From a virus: a stretch of 39,666 nucleotides of DNA. Shown one piece after another: positions 38,494 through 39,666 of this stretch. The stretch is from the IMG/VR virus record IMGVR_UViG_3300038738_000011, positions 1 to 39,666 of that record; one strand, given 5' to 3'. Each line of letters starts with the position of its first letter. Positions within the stretch are counted from its first letter, which is position 1. Under the pieces are notes generated by a model. It had not been told where the DNA came from. It saw only the letters and a list, made by a program, of their open reading frames with translations, and made no database searches. The position numbers and the translations under genes are program-made.

Positions 38494-39384
38494 GTGGATA
38501 TAGAAGAACAACTTTTTAGTGGACATCGGAAAGTTTTAGATGAAATCGATGGTGAACTTAATGATTACATACAAGAACTAGAACTGAGATTCGATGAAGT
38601 TATTCAAGAAAGAAGAGAAGAAAGCGAAGATGTGTTTTCTTTCCTAAAACATTACTATATGTTTATTGGATTTGTAGCTGATAAAGGTGTTTTTGGAAAA
38701 GAGCACGATGGAGTTAAGGGAATTGTTGCTAAGATATCTACTGATCTACACGCTATTTTAAACTGCTTAAAATCAGGATGTATTTATCAGGCAGGAGTCA
38801 TACTCCGTTCTTTGTTTGAAACTACAGTAAACACTTCTTTCATTTATCAGGATTTCCATAAGAGAATAGAACTTTATTACAACTATAAGTATGTAATACA
38901 ATATAAAAATTTAGGTGATGATGTACCTATATCTCAGCAGAATATTATAAAGGCTAAATATCATCAAGTGAAAAATGATTATACAGGTTTGAACTGGTAT
39001 GAAAAAGAGTTGAAAAAAGTAATTAATTCACGTTCAGATTTAAAGCGAAAAAAGAGAAAACCTAATTTAAGAACAATGGCAATAATAACTGGACTTGAAG
39101 ATTATTATAATATGCTTTATAAAACACTCTCTTTTTCTGTGCATGGTTCGTCATTGTTAGATCACCTTTTTATCGAAGATAATATTATTACAATAACTCC
39201 ATTATTCGACACAGGTTTAATAAACACTCTTTCAGGATTAACTGTTAATTGTATACATACATCTTTAGTTACGGTACTAAAAAATTCAGATGATGTACAA
39301 GCAGAGAAATTTATTATTTATCTAGAGTTTCTGCTATATTCAATGATGGAAATTGTTTTAAGTAAAAAAGAGGAAGTGGAATAA
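38494..39384 (+). CDS. DUF5677-like protein, possible defence or abortive-infection cargo
   Basis: About 296 residues, all-helical. AILNCLKSGCIYQAGVILRS followed by LFETTVNTSFIYQD and the later YKTLSFSVHGSSLLDHL pattern match DUF5677-type proteins, whose conserved R-S-x-x-E and H-G-x-x residues recall nucleotidyl/HEPN-like helical bundles; biochemical role is not established. GTG 38494 follows GGAG at eight bases; GTG 38467 lies almost on the predicted transcription start without a site. It is a separate cargo unit with own promoter and terminator. Confidence 0.7.
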   Translation: MDIEEQLFSGHRKVLDEIDGELNDYIQELELRFDEVIQERREESEDVFSFLKHYYMFIGFVADKGVFGKEHDGVKGIVAKISTDLHAILNCLKSGCIYQAGVILRSLFETTVNTSFIYQDFHKRIELYYNYKYVIQYKNLGDDVPISQQNIIKAKYHQVKNDYTGLNWYEKELKKVINSRSDLKRKKRKPNLRTMAIITGLEDYYNMLYKTLSFSVHGSSLLDHLFIEDNIITITPLFDTGLINTLSGLTVNCIHTSLVTVLKNSDDVQAEKFIIYLEFLLYSMMEIVLSKKEEVE

Positions 39385-39413
39385 AACCTGCTCAGTTAGG
39401 GCAGGTTTTTTAT
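39384..39413 (+). terminator. Rho-independent terminator
   Basis: AAACCTGC (39384-39391) and GCAGGTTT (39401-39408) form a perfect 8-bp stem, then TTTTTATTT. Confidence 0.9.
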
Positions 39414-39466
39414 TTCTAATTTAGGTATCTAAAGCGACAGATAAAACAAGAAAATACTTAGAGAAC

Positions 39467-39482
39467 GATGATTAACCGCCCG
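39467..39482 (+). repeat. 16-base inverted copy of the integrase operator-like element
   Basis: GATGATTAACCGCCCG, identical to the minus-strand sequence at 1262-1277 just after the integrase -10 box. Here it stands seven bases before the right arm sites. Confidence 0.55.
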
Positions 39483-39488
39483 TTTTTT

Positions 39489-39518
39489 TGGTAGCATTTT
39501 GGTAGCAACGTGGTAGCA
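39489..39518 (+). repeat. Right integrase arm-type sites: three TGGTAGCA repeats
   Basis: TGGTAGCA at 39489-39496, 39500-39507 and 39511-39518, start spacing 11 and 11 bases, same orientation as the left cluster at 123-166. Together they fit integrase arm-binding sites on both sides of attP. Confidence 0.7.
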
Positions 39519-39649
39519 TTTCTTTAAATTAGGAATACATGTTCTTAACTAAATATCCATTTTAATATTTTTTTAGAACGTTTGTTTCTGTGGTCGTACT
39601 ATATCCTTACATCGTATCCGGAATTTGAAAAGTTTTTCGGACGCGAAGC

Positions 39650-39662
39650 GGACCGCAACCGC
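39650..39662. other. Candidate right attachment core (attR)
   Basis: GGACCGC-AA-CCGC matches the left candidate GGACCGC-GG-CCGC at 46-58. The 130 bases between the arm sites and here hold no gene and no longer direct repeat with the left end that I could find. Confidence 0.3.
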
Positions 39663-39666
39663 AAGC

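Noticed and set aside
130-39587. ACGTTTGTTT at 130-139 and 39578-39587 as att core
   Set aside because: The left copy lies between arm sites inside the integrase gene, on the wrong side for a core.
1-39666. tRNA, rRNA and CRISPR arrays
   Set aside because: No cloverleaf-like sequence with CCA/T-arm motif, no rRNA signature and no regularly spaced identical repeats were seen.

Overview
The window looks like an essentially complete, AT-rich temperate siphophage genome (prophage) of a low-GC Firmicute, most likely a Bacillales member such as Brevibacillus or Paenibacillus. Grounds: strong AGGAGG-type ribosome sites with frequent TTG/GTG starts, an HK97-type head module, SPP1/PBSX-like small genes (gp16-, XkdX-, XhlA-like), copper-amine-oxidase-like 'stalk' domains on an amidase and a secreted protein, and a tyrosine integrase at one end. 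Genus is inference.

Layout. 0-4.7 kb, mostly minus strand: integrase with arm-type repeats inside its 3' end, a polytopic membrane protein, small unknown genes and an HTH regulator. 4.7-5.07 kb: a divergent control region with shared operator-like half sites. 5-8.7 kb: small early genes and two gene remnants. 8.7-14.1 kb: the most unusual block, a 1136-residue single-subunit RNA polymerase of the double-psi beta-barrel YonO/eukaryotic-RdRP type, a small DUF5659-like protein and an SF2 helicase, bracketed by two nearly identical hairpins with a compensatory base change. 14.1-14.6 kb: non-coding, with a structured-RNA candidate. 14.6-19.8 kb: small genes, a Panacea-type toxin-antitoxin pair with its own promoter, a Bro-N/RusA fusion and unknown genes. 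19.8-37.8 kb: HNH nuclease, cos candidate, terminase, portal fused to a Mu F-like domain, protease, capsid, connectors, tail tube, frameshifted chaperones, tape measure, hub, tail-tip proteins, XhlA, amidase. 37.8-39.4 kb: two cargo genes with their own signals. The right end mirrors the integrase arm sites.

How the parts may work together. The HTH protein probably represses the early promoter. The phage polymerase made from the early region could transcribe phage genes or prime replication: no DNA polymerase, primase, DnaB/DnaC or SSB gene was recognised, so replication must use host proteins or this polymerase-helicase pair. HNH plus terminase cut the cos region for packaging; chaperones and tape measure build the tail; amidase and holin-like proteins lyse the cell. 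Panacea TA, DUF5677-type protein, membrane protein and secreted stalk/BLIP-like protein look like lysogen-expressed or defence cargo. All functions are read from sequence and family memory; no search was run.
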